From positions 62,001 through 126,000 of the forward strand of contig JANQRH010000016.1 of the NCBI GenBank assembly GCA_028284625.1: DNA of 64,000 nt, read 5' to 3'. The DNA comes from Afifellaceae bacterium. GTDB lineage: Bacteria; Pseudomonadota; Alphaproteobacteria; Rhizobiales; Afifellaceae. A program made the translations under genes and the position numbers. The notes below the pieces were generated by a model. That model was not told the DNA's origin and did no database searches. It saw nothing but the letters and a program-made list of their open reading frames with translations. Positions 9,405 through 17,643 of this stretch are shown here, piece by piece. Each line of letters starts with the position of its first letter. Position 1 is the stretch's first letter.

Positions 9405-10424
9405 TCAGTGCGCCCGGGCGATGCAGAACGCCACGGCCTGCAAAAGTGCCGCTTTGGCGCGCTCGTCGGGCAGCGGCGCCAGAGCGTCATGCGCCATGGC
9501 GGCGTAGTGGCGTGCACGCTCAACCGTGTCCTTCAGCGCGCGCGTGCGCTCCAAAAGCGACACGGCATGCCCCAGATCGTCCTCGCCGATCGCGCCCTCC
9601 ACCAGCGTGCGCCGCCAGAAGGCGCGGTCGTCGTCCGATCCGCGGCGATAGGCCAGCACCACCGGCAGCGTGACTTTGCCCTCACGGAAATCATCGCCGA
9701 CATCCTTGCCGAGCGTCGGTGTCTCGCCGCCATAATCGAGCGCGTCGTCGATGAGCTGGAAGGCAATGCCGAGATTGGCCCCATAGGAGCGGAAGGCGGC
9801 GCGCACGCTGCGGTCGCTTCCGGCGATCACGGCACCGACCTCGGCGGCAGCGGAGAAGAGCACGGCGGTCTTGGCGCGGATGACGTCGAGATATTCGTCC
9901 TCCGTCGTCTCCGTGTTCTTGGCGGTGGTGAGCTGCATCACCTCGCCTTCGGCGATCGCGGCGGCGGCGGCGGACAGCACGGCCAACGCCTCCAACGATT
10001 CCACCTCAACCATCATCTTGAAGGCCTGGCCGAGCAGAAAATCGCCGACCAGCACGCTTTCCTGGTTGCCCCAGACAAGCCGCGCCGTGCGCTTGCCGCG
10101 CCGCGTGTTGCTTTCATCGACGACGTCGTCGTGAAAGAGCGTGGCCGTGTGCATGAACTCAACAGCCGCCGCCAGCTTCACGTCCGCTTCGCTACCGCAA
10201 TAGCCGCAGGCCTGCGCGGAGGCGATCGTCACCATCGGCCGCATGCGCTTGCCGCCTGAATCGATCAGATAGCGCGCTACTTCCGGTATCAATGTCACGT
10301 CGGAGCGCGTGCGCTCCACAACGAGACGGTTGACGCGCTGCATTCCCGACGCAGTGATCTCCACCAGCGGCGAGATCGACGCCCGCTCCGCCGGATATTC
10401 CTCAAAGGAAAGGACGACGCCCAA
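9405..10424 (-). CDS. Trans-polyprenyl (octaprenyl/decaprenyl-type) diphosphate synthase
   Basis: Extends isopentenyl diphosphate units into the long all-trans side chain of ubiquinone. Both aspartate-rich Mg-binding motifs are present: HDDVVDESNTRRG (first, DDxxD form) and FQLIDDALDYGG (second). GGKRMRPM is the substrate-binding segment. The longest frame starts at 10529, but TTG at 10424 is preceded by ACGAGGAGTGCC at ideal distance and gives the normal family length (339 residues), so it is chosen. The product chain length cannot be read reliably from sequence; octaprenyl or decaprenyl are both plausible. It is divergent from the DUF2007 gene at 10487. Confidence 0.93.
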   Translation of the reverse strand: MGVVLSFEEYPAERASISPLVEITASGMQRVNRLVVERTRSDVTLIPEVARYLIDSGGKRMRPMVTIASAQACGYCGSEADVKLAAAVEFMHTATLFHDDVVDESNTRRGKRTARLVWGNQESVLVGDFLLGQAFKMMVEVESLEALAVLSAAAAAIAEGEVMQLTTAKNTETTEDEYLDVIRAKTAVLFSAAAEVGAVIAGSDRSVRAAFRSYGANLGIAFQLIDDALDYGGETPTLGKDVGDDFREGKVTLPVVLAYRRGSDDDRAFWRRTLVEGAIGEDDLGHAVSLLERTRALKDTVERARHYAAMAHDALAPLPDERAKAALLQAVAFCIARAH

Positions 10425-10486
10425 GACGGCACTCCTCGTATCTCGCAACAACCATAGGGAGGCCGGCGGACTGAGCAAGGGGCAGA

Positions 10487-10774
10487 ATGGCGCAAGGGGG
10501 AAAAATCGTCGGATCGGCCTTCGCGGCATCGGCGGAAAAGGCTACGGTCCCGCCCGTGCTTGAGCTTCTGCGCAGCAACGACCCCGTGCTCATCTCCTTC
10601 GCCGAGGCGCTTCTGAAGGAGGCGGGCATCGCCTATCAGGTCGCCGACCAGAATATGAGCGTGATGGAAGGCACGATCGGCATATTGCCGCGCCGGATTC
10701 TGGTGGATCGCGATCGGCATGAGGAAGCGCGCACTATCGTGACCAACGCCGGATTGGCGCAGGAATTGTCGTGA
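10487..10774 (+). CDS. DUF2007 (putative signal-transducing) domain protein
   Basis: Small single-domain protein: ELLRSNDPVLISFAEALLKE followed by AGIAYQVADQNMSVMEG and LPRRILVDRD, the DUF2007 signature. The ATG at 10487 has AAGGGG upstream; a GTG at 10556 would give a shorter product closer to the usual domain start, so the first 23 residues are uncertain. Its stop overlaps the next gene (GTGA), so the two are translationally coupled, an arrangement frequent with TrmN6-like methyltransferases. No biochemical role is established. Confidence 0.85.
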   Translation: MAQGGKIVGSAFAASAEKATVPPVLELLRSNDPVLISFAEALLKEAGIAYQVADQNMSVMEGTIGILPRRILVDRDRHEEARTIVTNAGLAQELS

Positions 10775-11550
10775 GCGGCGGCGCGTCGCTGGCGCCCTAC
10801 AGCGAAGACGCTTTTCTCGGCGGGCGGGTCAGGCTTCTGCAGCCTAAGAAGGGCCACCGCGCCGGGCTTGATGCAGCGCTTCTGCAAGCTGTCGTGCCCG
10901 ATGACGCGGCCGGATTGCTGATTGATCTGGGGGCCGGCGTAGGAACAATTGCGTTCGCTGCGGCGGCGAGGGCTACAGCGCTAAGAGCCGTTGCGCTGGA
11001 GCGCGAACCCGATCAGGTGGTCTTGGCGCAAGCGGCCTTGCGGCATCCGGAAAACGCCGGCTTCTCCGAGCGCGTTCGCGCGGCCATCGCGGATGTGACG
11101 TCGCTTGCTGTCGTGCGAGCCGCACTCGGCGAGGCGGATCACGCCGCGGATTGGGTGCTCATGAACCCGCCCTACGACACGCCCGAGCGTGGACGGCCGT
11201 CACCGGATGCCGGCCGGCGCATTGCCCATGTCGGCGATGCGAAGCTGCTTGGCGCGTGGATCGCCACCGCCGTGGCGCTTCTGAAGCCGGGCGGCAGGCT
11301 TGGGGTGATCCATCGAACAGAAGCGCTCCCTGACCTTCTCGCGACAATGGCGGGCGCCTTTGGCGGCGTTACCCTCCTCCCCATCCATCCTTCAGCGGAG
11401 GCGCCGGCAAGCCGCATCGTGGTGAGAGCTGAAAAGGGAAGCCGCGCGCCGCTCCGCCTTTTGGGCGGCTTCGTGCTGCACGAGCCCGACGGCGGCTGGA
11501 CGCTCGATGCGGAAGCAATCTTGCGCGGGCAGGCGGCGCTCCCGCTCTAA
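10771..11550 (+). CDS. N6-adenine methyltransferase, TrmN6/small-methyltransferase family
   Basis: SAM-dependent methyltransferase related to tRNA1(Val) adenine-37 N6-methyltransferase. Motif I is LIDLGAGVGTIAFAA, the acidic ribose-binding end is LEREPDQ, and the catalytic NPPY motif appears as LMNPPYDTPERG, which marks exocyclic-amine (N6-adenine type) methylation. The GTG start overlaps the DUF2007 stop. The TAA stop at 11548-11550 is one of the two 3-base duplications flanking the adjacent 11551-11734 MITE-like element, so that insertion happened exactly at the end of this gene. 259 residues is normal for the family. Substrate (tRNA or protein) is inferred only from family. Confidence 0.88.
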   Translation: MSGGASLAPYSEDAFLGGRVRLLQPKKGHRAGLDAALLQAVVPDDAAGLLIDLGAGVGTIAFAAAARATALRAVALEREPDQVVLAQAALRHPENAGFSERVRAAIADVTSLAVVRAALGEADHAADWVLMNPPYDTPERGRPSPDAGRRIAHVGDAKLLGAWIATAVALLKPGGRLGVIHRTEALPDLLATMAGAFGGVTLLPIHPSAEAPASRIVVRAEKGSRAPLRLLGGFVLHEPDGGWTLDAEAILRGQAALPL

Positions 11551-11734
11551 GAGCCCGTTTGAGAATGCCGGCCCCGCGCCGTGTCGATAGCTGATCAGAC
11601 GGCCGTCTGCCAGGAGAAGGCCGGTTCAGGGCTCTTGTTCTTTTGATTTAAGAGCCGGGACCGAACATGCTGGCGCGAGCGAACGTCTGGTGATCCAACC
11701 CTCGTGGCGTGAGGTTGATTTTTCAAACAGGCTC
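11551..11734. mobile_element. 184-bp MITE-like element with terminal inverted repeats
   Basis: The left end reads GAGCCCGTTTGAGAA and the right end, inverted, GAGCCTGTTTGAAAA (13 of 15 matching). Both ends are flanked by TAA (11548-11550 and 11735-11737), a 3-base target duplication of the TNA kind made by some IS5-family elements. No transposase can be encoded in 184 bases. It is a non-autonomous element or an IS remnant lying between the TrmN6-like gene and the S49 protease gene. Confidence 0.72.
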
Positions 11735-11778
11735 TAAGCCCCCACAAGAAGGGCTGGCGAAAGGGCGCAACAGACGCC

Positions 11779-12675
11779 ATGTTTCGCCGCATGGCTACTG
11801 AACCGACCTGGCGCGACGCCCTGGGACCTGTCCAAACAAGCCTGACGCGGCTCTTCCCCGGCTATGGCGCGCCCCTCGTTCCCGTTGTCCGTCTATCTGG
11901 GACCATCGGGCGGACATCGCGCTACCAATCCGGCATGACGGTTGCCGGGGTCGCGCCGCTTTTGAAGAAGGCGTTCGCTATCAAGCAGGCGCCGGTCGTT
12001 GCGCTGATCATCAATTCGCCCGGCGGCGCACCGGTCCAGTCCCACCTGATCCACAAACGCATCCGCGCGCTGGCGGAGGAGAACGAGAAGACGGTCGTTG
12101 CGTTCGTTGAGGATGTCTGCGCCTCCGGCGGCTACATGATCGCGTGCGCGGCCGATGAGATCATTGTCGATCCGGCTTCCATCGTTGGCTCCATCGGCGT
12201 GGTCTATACCGGCTTCGGCTTCGTTGAGGCGATGCACAAAATCGGCGTGCAACGACGCGTCTATACGGCCGGCGAATCGAAAGTGATCCTCGACCCGTTC
12301 CAGCCGGAGAAGCCGGAAGACGTGGCGCGCCTCAAGGCGATACAGGAGGAGCTGCACGACCATTTCATCGAGCTTGTGCGAACACGCCGCGCCGATGCGC
12401 TCGACAAGGCGCCGGACGCGGACCTCTTCTCCGGTCAGTTCTGGACCGGAAAGAAAGCCGTGTCGCTCGGCCTAGCGGATGGCATCGGCGATGTCCGTTC
12501 CGTCCTGCGTGAGCGCTACGGCGAGAAGCTGCGGCTGAAGCTCTATTCCACCGAGCGGACGATGTTCGGGACCAGACGCGGTGTGGGCGTCGGCGGCGCG
12601 ATCGGTTCGGCCTTTGCCGGCCGGCTTTTATCGGAACTCGACGAGCGGGCGCTCTGGGAACGCTACCGGCTTTAG
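11779..12675 (+). CDS. S49 family serine protease (SppA/SohB-like)
   Basis: Serine/lysine-dyad protease of the signal-peptide-peptidase group, 298 residues with a single protease unit. Seen: LIINSPGGAPVQSHLIHKRI (oxyanion/substrate strand), the nucleophile region DVCASGGYMIACAADEIIVD, IVGSIGVV, and AGESKVILDPF supplying the candidate catalytic lysine. There is no strong N-terminal signal anchor, so it may be cytoplasmic or peripheral, as in many short alphaproteobacterial homologues. ATG at 11779 is used; 11791 is an alternative and neither has a strong ribosome binding site. The gene begins 44 bases after the MITE-like element. Confidence 0.9.
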   Translation: MFRRMATEPTWRDALGPVQTSLTRLFPGYGAPLVPVVRLSGTIGRTSRYQSGMTVAGVAPLLKKAFAIKQAPVVALIINSPGGAPVQSHLIHKRIRALAEENEKTVVAFVEDVCASGGYMIACAADEIIVDPASIVGSIGVVYTGFGFVEAMHKIGVQRRVYTAGESKVILDPFQPEKPEDVARLKAIQEELHDHFIELVRTRRADALDKAPDADLFSGQFWTGKKAVSLGLADGIGDVRSVLRERYGEKLRLKLYSTERTMFGTRRGVGVGGAIGSAFAGRLLSELDERALWERYRL

Positions 12676-12723
12676 AGCATGGTCCCGAAAAGTGGCATCC
12701 GGTTTTCGGACAAGATCATGCTC
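12675..12723. repeat. Rhizobiales-type palindromic intergenic repeat
   Basis: Starts GAGCATGGTCCCGAAAAGTG and ends with CAAGATCATGCTC; the outer arms GAGCATG...TC / GA..CATGCTC are inverted and the centre has CCGGTTTTCGG. This resembles the abundant 'GAGCATGATCC...GAAAACCGG' repeat seen across Rhizobiales genomes. It begins on the final base of the S49 protease stop codon and may act as a transcript 3' end. Confidence 0.75.
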
Positions 12724-12735
12724 CAACAAGAGGGG

Positions 12736-12772
12736 GAGCGTTAGAGCGCTTCAAAGAAGCGCGGTAACGCTC
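12736..12772 (+). repeat. Strong hairpin upstream of the 60-residue gene
   Basis: GAGCGTTA (12736-12743) pairs perfectly with TAACGCTC (12765-12772), with an inner GCGCTTC / GAAGCGC pair and a short AAA loop. It lies immediately before the ribosome binding site AAGGAGC of the gene at 12786. It may be another intergenic repeat copy or a leader structure; there is no U-tract, so it is not a standard terminator. Confidence 0.6.
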
Positions 12773-12785
12773 AAGGAGCAAAACC

Positions 12786-12968
12786 ATGCCGCAATTCCTC
12801 ATCATTGGCGCCGCATTGGTCGGCGGTTGGGCCGCGTGGAAGGTGCTGAAGCGAGAGATGGCCCGCGTCGACCGCGAGATGGAGGCGGTGCGCAAGCGCC
12901 CAACGGAGACGTTGCAGCAGGACCCGGAAACAGGCCGCTATCGGCTGGAGGATGGGGACAAGGGCTGA
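12786..12968 (+). CDS. Small membrane-anchored protein of unknown function
   Basis: 60 residues with a good ribosome binding site (AAGGAGCAAAACC before ATG). The N-terminus FLIIGAALVGGWAAWKVLK is one membrane helix or uncleaved anchor, followed by a charged cytoplasmic tail (REMARVDREMEAVRKRP) and QDPETGRYRLED. The layout resembles other short one-helix proteins carried beside central metabolic genes in Rhizobiales. It is convergent with the ETF-QO gene. No function is assigned. Confidence 0.75.
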   Translation: MPQFLIIGAALVGGWAAWKVLKREMARVDREMEAVRKRPTETLQQDPETGRYRLEDGDKG

Positions 12969-13008
12969 ACTGACGGGCGCGGGTCCGCCCAGGCGAGCCA
13001 TCCAATCC

Positions 13009-14682
13009 TCACATATTGGCGTAGATGGGTCCCTCCCCGCCCTGCGGAGGCACCCAGTTGATGTTCCGGTTCGGGTCCTTGATGTCGCACGTCTTACAGT
13101 GCACGCAGTTCTGCGCGTTGATGACGAAGCGCGGCCCTTGTCCATCGGGGCCATCCTCCTCCACCCATTCATAGACGCCGGCTGGGCAATAGCGCGCCGA
13201 AGGCCCGCCGAACATGTCGTACTCGCTCGTCCGCTGCATGTGGGGATCGGCAAGGTGAAGATGCACCGGCTGGTCCTCCTCGTGATTGGTGTTCGACAAG
13301 AACACGGAGGAGAGGCGGTCGAAGGTCAGGACATTGTCGGGCTTGGGATAGTCGATCCGCTTACACTTGCTAGCCGGCAGCAGAGTGTCCGAATCGGGCT
13401 TGCCATGACTTAGCGTGCCGAAAAGCGACGCGCCGAAAAGCTGGTTCGTCCACATATCGAGGCCGCCCATCGCCACGCCGGTAAGCGTGCCGAAGCGTGA
13501 CCAGAGCGGCTTGACGTTTCTGACGCGCTTCAAGTCGCCGCCAATCTCGGAGGCGCGCCAAGCCGTGTCGTAGCTCTCCAGCGTGTCGTTGGCGCGGCCC
13601 TCCCCCAATGCCGCCGCGACATGCCCGGCGGCGAGCATGCCCGACAACATCGCGTTGTGCGTGCCCTTGATGCGCGGCACGTTGACGAAGCCGGCCGCGC
13701 ATCCGATCAGCGCGCCGCCGGGAAAGACAAGCTTCGGCACGCTCTGCCAACCGCCTTCAGTGATGGCGCGCGCGCCATAGGAGACGCGTTGCCCGCCCTC
13801 AAACACATCGCGGATCGCCGGATGCGTCTTGAAGCGCTGAAACTCCTCAAACGGCGAGAGCCACGGATTGCGATAATTGAGATGGACGACGAACCCGACG
13901 GAGACGAGGTTGTCGTCATAATGATAGAGGAACGAACCGCCGCCCGTCCCGCGATCGAGCGGCCAGCCGAAGGAATGCTGGACCAGGCCGGGGCGGTGGT
14001 TCGCGGGCTCCACCTCCCACAGCTCCTTCAAGCCGATGCCGAATTTCGGCGGCTCCGCGTCTTGGTCGAGACCGAAGCGGGCGATCAGCTCCTTTGCCAG
14101 TGAGCCGCGCACGCCTTCCGCGATCAGCACATATTTGCCGAGAAGCGCCATGCCGCGCTGGAAGTTCGGACCAGCCTCGCCGTTTCGCGTGACGCCCATG
14201 TCGCCGGTCGCAACGCCGATGATTGCGCCGCTCTCGTCGCTGAGGATCTCGGCCGCGGCGAAGCCCGGATAGATTTCCACGCCGAGCGCTTCCGCCTTCT
14301 CCCCTAACCAGCGGCAGACAGCGCCGAGCGAGACGATGAAATTGCCGTGGTTCGACATGAGCGGCGGCATGAAAAGGTTCGGCAGCCGCACCGATCCGCC
14401 CGGCCCAAGCCACAGAAAATGGTCGGCGGTAACCGGAGTCTTGATCGGCGTCTCTTCGCTCCGCCATTCCGGCAGCAGCCGGTCGAGCCCGACCGGGTCG
14501 ATGACGGCGCCTGAGAGAATATGGGCACCGACCTCCGCGCCCTTCTCCAACACGACGACGGAGAGGCTCTCGTCGAGCTGCTTCAGGCGAATGGCGGCGG
14601 AGAGCCCTGCCGGGCCGGCGCCGACGACCACGACGTCATATTCCATGCTCTCGCGCTCAGGCAGCGCGTCGGTCTCCGCCAT
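13009..14682 (-). CDS. Electron-transfer flavoprotein-ubiquinone oxidoreductase
   Basis: Membrane-associated FAD/[4Fe-4S] enzyme passing electrons from ETF (fatty-acid and amino-acid dehydrogenases) to ubiquinone. The FAD-binding Rossmann motif is VVVVGAGPAGLSAAIRLKQL at the N-terminus; the C-terminal ferredoxin-like region contains CPAGVYEW, then CVHCKTCDIKDP, giving the four cluster cysteines, and ends with WVPPQGGEGP, the ETF-QO signature. 557 residues matches the family. Upstream, GGAGGAAAG lies about 12 bases from the ATG. The gene stands alone between convergent (12786) and divergent (14849) neighbours, so it has its own promoter. Confidence 0.97.
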   Translation of the reverse strand: MAETDALPERESMEYDVVVVGAGPAGLSAAIRLKQLDESLSVVVLEKGAEVGAHILSGAVIDPVGLDRLLPEWRSEETPIKTPVTADHFLWLGPGGSVRLPNLFMPPLMSNHGNFIVSLGAVCRWLGEKAEALGVEIYPGFAAAEILSDESGAIIGVATGDMGVTRNGEAGPNFQRGMALLGKYVLIAEGVRGSLAKELIARFGLDQDAEPPKFGIGLKELWEVEPANHRPGLVQHSFGWPLDRGTGGGSFLYHYDDNLVSVGFVVHLNYRNPWLSPFEEFQRFKTHPAIRDVFEGGQRVSYGARAITEGGWQSVPKLVFPGGALIGCAAGFVNVPRIKGTHNAMLSGMLAAGHVAAALGEGRANDTLESYDTAWRASEIGGDLKRVRNVKPLWSRFGTLTGVAMGGLDMWTNQLFGASLFGTLSHGKPDSDTLLPASKCKRIDYPKPDNVLTFDRLSSVFLSNTNHEEDQPVHLHLADPHMQRTSEYDMFGGPSARYCPAGVYEWVEEDGPDGQGPRFVINAQNCVHCKTCDIKDPNRNINWVPPQGGEGPIYANM

Positions 14683-14848
14683 AGGCCGTTCTTTCCTCCG
14701 GTTCGTCAGTGTCCTGCGAGGTGCTTAGCACGATGGGCGGCCAAGGCCGACCTCCGGCCGACGCCTCAGTCGCGTTCGGTTTTGGACTTGCGCGGCGGCG
14801 AAGCTGGGCGCAACACTCGCGCAGGTAAAGCCAGCTCGGTGACATGCC

Positions 14849-16063
14849 ATGACGACCCAAGCCGCATCCGATCCGCTGCCGCCAGTGCCGGATTTCGACG
14901 TCTACGCCCCGACGGAGTCGCTCACGAAAGCGACGACCGACGGTGCGGTCGTGACGCTCGTCTGGTCGGACGGCGTGACGAGCCAGTTCCACGGCATCTT
15001 TCTGCGCGATCACGCCATGGAGCCCGGCACCTATAATATGGAGACGCGCGAGAGTCTCTGCGAGGTCGACAGCTATCCGGCCGATCTCAGCGTCGCGGAA
15101 GCCGCCATCGATGCCGGCGGCGCCCTGATCCTCACGTTCAAGCCGGAGAACCTCACGGCGCGATTTCATCCCGGATGGCTGAGGGCGCATGATTATTCAA
15201 ACCTCCCCCGCCCCGATCCGGCCGACATTCGGCCCGAGCTCTGGCGCGGCGCCGATCTGGGCGCGCCGCCGAGCTTCGAGGGAAGCGACATTCTGGAAGA
15301 CGACGACGCTCTAGCGGCGTGGCTGAGCGCGATTGCGCGTTATGGCCTCGCCCGCCTCACCGACGTGGCTGCCGAGCCCGGCATGGTGCGCAAAGTCGTG
15401 GAGCGCATCGGTCCGATCCGCGTGTCGAATTTCGGCGACGTGTTCGAGGTGAAGGCCAAGGTCGATCCCGATTCCAACGCCTATACCGGGCTGCCGCTTT
15501 TCCCGCATACCGATCTTTCCACGCGCGAATACGAGCCCGGCCTGCAGTTTCTGCATTGCCTGGAGAACACGACGCAGGGCGGACTTGCGACCTACATCGA
15601 CGGTTATCGTGTCGTCGACGATATCCGGCGCTCCGACCCAGTAGTCTTCGATGCGCTAGCGAGCATTCCGTGGACTTTCACCAACCGGGCACGCAACACC
15701 GACTACCGGTTCCGCTCGCCGATCGTGGTGCTTGGGCGCGACGGGGCTTATCGCGAGCTGAGACTCACCGGCTTTCTGCGCGCACCGCTGGAGGTCTCGT
15801 TCGCCGACGTGCCGCGGGCCTATGCGAGCTTCCGGCATCTGTCGGCGCGCTTGCGCGACCCGCAATATTCTTTGGCCTTTGCCTATCAGCCCGGCGACCT
15901 GGTCGGCTTCGACAATCGCCGCGTGCTGCATGGGCGGAGCGCCTTCGATCCGGCGGCCGGCCATCGCTGGCTGCAGGGCTGCTATTGCGAGCGCGAGGAA
16001 CTCCTGTCGCGCATCCGCGTGCTCGACCGGCAGAAGCGCGCCCACGGGATGGCGGCGCTGTGA
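14849..16063 (+). CDS. Gamma-butyrobetaine dioxygenase-like (TauD/TfdA) oxygenase
   Basis: 404-residue Fe(II)/2-oxoglutarate oxygenase of the carnitine-biosynthesis-like group. The N-terminal DUF971-type domain (VTLVWSDGVTSQFHGIFLRDHA, ending HPGWLRAHDYSN) is followed by a TauD domain with the facial triad: HTD in FPHTDLSTREYEPG (about residues 219-221) and the distal His in FDNRRVLHGRSAF (about 361). In gamma-butyrobetaine hydroxylases the N-terminal domain binds Zn through three Cys and one His; here the region after LRDH reads AMEPGTYNM with no Cys cluster. The substrate is therefore uncertain: gamma-butyrobetaine, trimethyllysine or another small cationic compound. Confidence 0.85.
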   Translation: MTTQAASDPLPPVPDFDVYAPTESLTKATTDGAVVTLVWSDGVTSQFHGIFLRDHAMEPGTYNMETRESLCEVDSYPADLSVAEAAIDAGGALILTFKPENLTARFHPGWLRAHDYSNLPRPDPADIRPELWRGADLGAPPSFEGSDILEDDDALAAWLSAIARYGLARLTDVAAEPGMVRKVVERIGPIRVSNFGDVFEVKAKVDPDSNAYTGLPLFPHTDLSTREYEPGLQFLHCLENTTQGGLATYIDGYRVVDDIRRSDPVVFDALASIPWTFTNRARNTDYRFRSPIVVLGRDGAYRELRLTGFLRAPLEVSFADVPRAYASFRHLSARLRDPQYSLAFAYQPGDLVGFDNRRVLHGRSAFDPAAGHRWLQGCYCEREELLSRIRVLDRQKRAHGMAAL

Positions 16064-16107
16064 GGCCCGCGCTGCCGACACGCCGGCGCGCGCGGTAGTT
16101 CAACGCG

Positions 16108-16974
16108 ATGCCACCCGACACGCACCAATCGCTGCAGGCGCTGCTGCGTTTCTATGCCGATTGCGGCGTGGACATCGCGCTGTCGGAAGAGCCGATCAAT
16201 CGCTTCGCCGAGCCGAGGACTTCCGCCGCCGACGTGTCACAGCAGCTGGTTCTGGAGCCGACGACCTCGCCTCCCGTCGCTCCATTGCCGCTAACTGAGG
16301 CGCCGCGCCGGCCACCACCGCCGGCGACACCCAGCCTCACCGTGCCTTCTGACGACGCGGTGATGGCGGCGCGCGAGGCTGCGGCGACGGCCGAGACGCT
16401 TGCGGCGCTCCGCGACACGCTTTCGCGCTTCGAAGGCTGCAACCTCCGCCACACGGCGACCAATCTTGTCTTCGCCGATGGCAATCCGGAGGCGCGCGTG
16501 ATGTTCGTCGGCGAGGCGCCGGGCTTTGAAGAGGATCTTCAGGGCCTGCCCTTCGTCGGCCGCTCCGGCCAGCTTCTCGATCGCATGCTGGCGGCGATCG
16601 GGCTTGACCGCACCACGGCCTATATCGCCAACGTCATTCCGTGGCGTCCGCCCGGCAACCGCGATCCCACGCCGCAGGAAACGGAGATCTGCCGCCCCTT
16701 CATCGAGCGGCAAATCACGCTGGTCGATCCGGACGTGCTGGTGGCGCTCGGCAAGGCGTCGGCGCATCTGCTTCTGAATACGACGATCGGCATCACGCGG
16801 CTGCGCGGCCAGTGGAAGAGCTACGCCACCGGCCGGCGCGACATCCGCGCCATCGCGACGTTCCATCCGGCTTATCTGCTGCGCCAGCCGCTGCAGAAGA
16901 AACTTGCCTGGCGGGATTTTCTGGCGGTGCAGGAGGCGCTCAGTTCAGCGCCCGCTCCAGCGTCTCGCGAATGA
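16108..16974 (+). CDS. Uracil-DNA glycosylase, family 4-like
   Basis: Removes uracil from DNA, the first step of base excision repair. Motif A region: FVGEAPGFEEDLQGLPFVGR; substrate region: NVIPWRPPGNRDPTPQE; motif B region: TFHPAYLLRQP. The first 100 residues are a Pro/Ala-rich, poorly conserved extension. Family 4 enzymes normally hold a [4Fe-4S] cluster by four cysteines, but the whole protein has three cysteines (in YADCG, FEGCNL and EICRPF), and the usual CxxC reads CNLR. The cluster is therefore incomplete or absent. The start at ATG 16108 lacks a clear ribosome binding site. Confidence 0.88.
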   Translation: MPPDTHQSLQALLRFYADCGVDIALSEEPINRFAEPRTSAADVSQQLVLEPTTSPPVAPLPLTEAPRRPPPPATPSLTVPSDDAVMAAREAAATAETLAALRDTLSRFEGCNLRHTATNLVFADGNPEARVMFVGEAPGFEEDLQGLPFVGRSGQLLDRMLAAIGLDRTTAYIANVIPWRPPGNRDPTPQETEICRPFIERQITLVDPDVLVALGKASAHLLLNTTIGITRLRGQWKSYATGRRDIRAIATFHPAYLLRQPLQKKLAWRDFLAVQEALSSAPAPASRE

Positions 16975-17076
16975 ACCCGCCTCACCCCATCGTGAGATTT
17001 CGCCATTGTCGCTGGCCCCACGCTTCGGCCATTGTCCGCCGCGAAACGTGACATCCGATACGTGAGGGGTTTCTGC

Positions 17077-17643
17077 ATGACCGACATCAATCCGCTGCTG
17101 CCGCGCCAAACTGTTCCTCCGCTCAATGTGCCCGTCACCGGTGGCGAAGACGATTTTGGGCTTGTTCCCGACAGCCCCGAGCATTTCACCATGCTTGTCT
17201 TCTATCGCGGGCTGCACTGCCCGCAGTGCCAGCGCTATCTGACCGATCTGGAGCGGCGGCTGGCGGAGTTTGAGAAGCGCGGCGTCTCGGTGCTGGCGCT
17301 TTCCACAGACGACAAGGCGCGCGCCGAGCAGGCTAAGGCGGATTGGAGCCTCCCCAATCTGCGGATCGGATACGGGCTGACGCTGAAGGATGCGCGCGCC
17401 TGGGGGCTCTTCGTCTCGTCGGGACGCGGCAAGACCTCCGCCGGCATTGAGGAGCCGGCGCTTTTCGCAGAGCCGGGGCTCTTCCTCGTGCGGCCGGACA
17501 AGACGCTCTACTGGTCGGCCGTGCAGACCATGCCGTTTTCACGCCCGCATTTTGCCGACGTCCTGGCGGCGCTCGATTTCGTCATCGAGCGGGACTATCC
17601 GGCGCGCGGCGAAATCGCTGAGCTGCCGCAAGCGGCGGAGTGA
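17077..17643 (+). CDS. AhpC/TSA-family (peroxiredoxin-like) protein
   Basis: 188-residue thioredoxin-fold protein related to peroxiredoxins. FTMLVFYRGLHCPQCQRYL gives the conserved 'F.R..CP.C' active-site loop, with HCPQC forming a CxxC-like pair, followed by GVSVLALSTDD. ATG 17077 is chosen because GAGGGG lies just upstream; the frame extends to 17032 without other support. Likely a peroxide- or disulfide-linked redox protein; the substrate is unknown. It is followed by a 319-base non-coding region rich in repeats. Confidence 0.85.
   Translation: MTDINPLLPRQTVPPLNVPVTGGEDDFGLVPDSPEHFTMLVFYRGLHCPQCQRYLTDLERRLAEFEKRGVSVLALSTDDKARAEQAKADWSLPNLRIGYGLTLKDARAWGLFVSSGRGKTSAGIEEPALFAEPGLFLVRPDKTLYWSAVQTMPFSRPHFADVLAALDFVIERDYPARGEIAELPQAAE

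Noticed and set aside
11595-11792. 65-residue minus-strand frame covering the MITE-like element
   Set aside because: Extends beyond the element, has no ribosome binding site or family; probably fortuitous or an IS relic.
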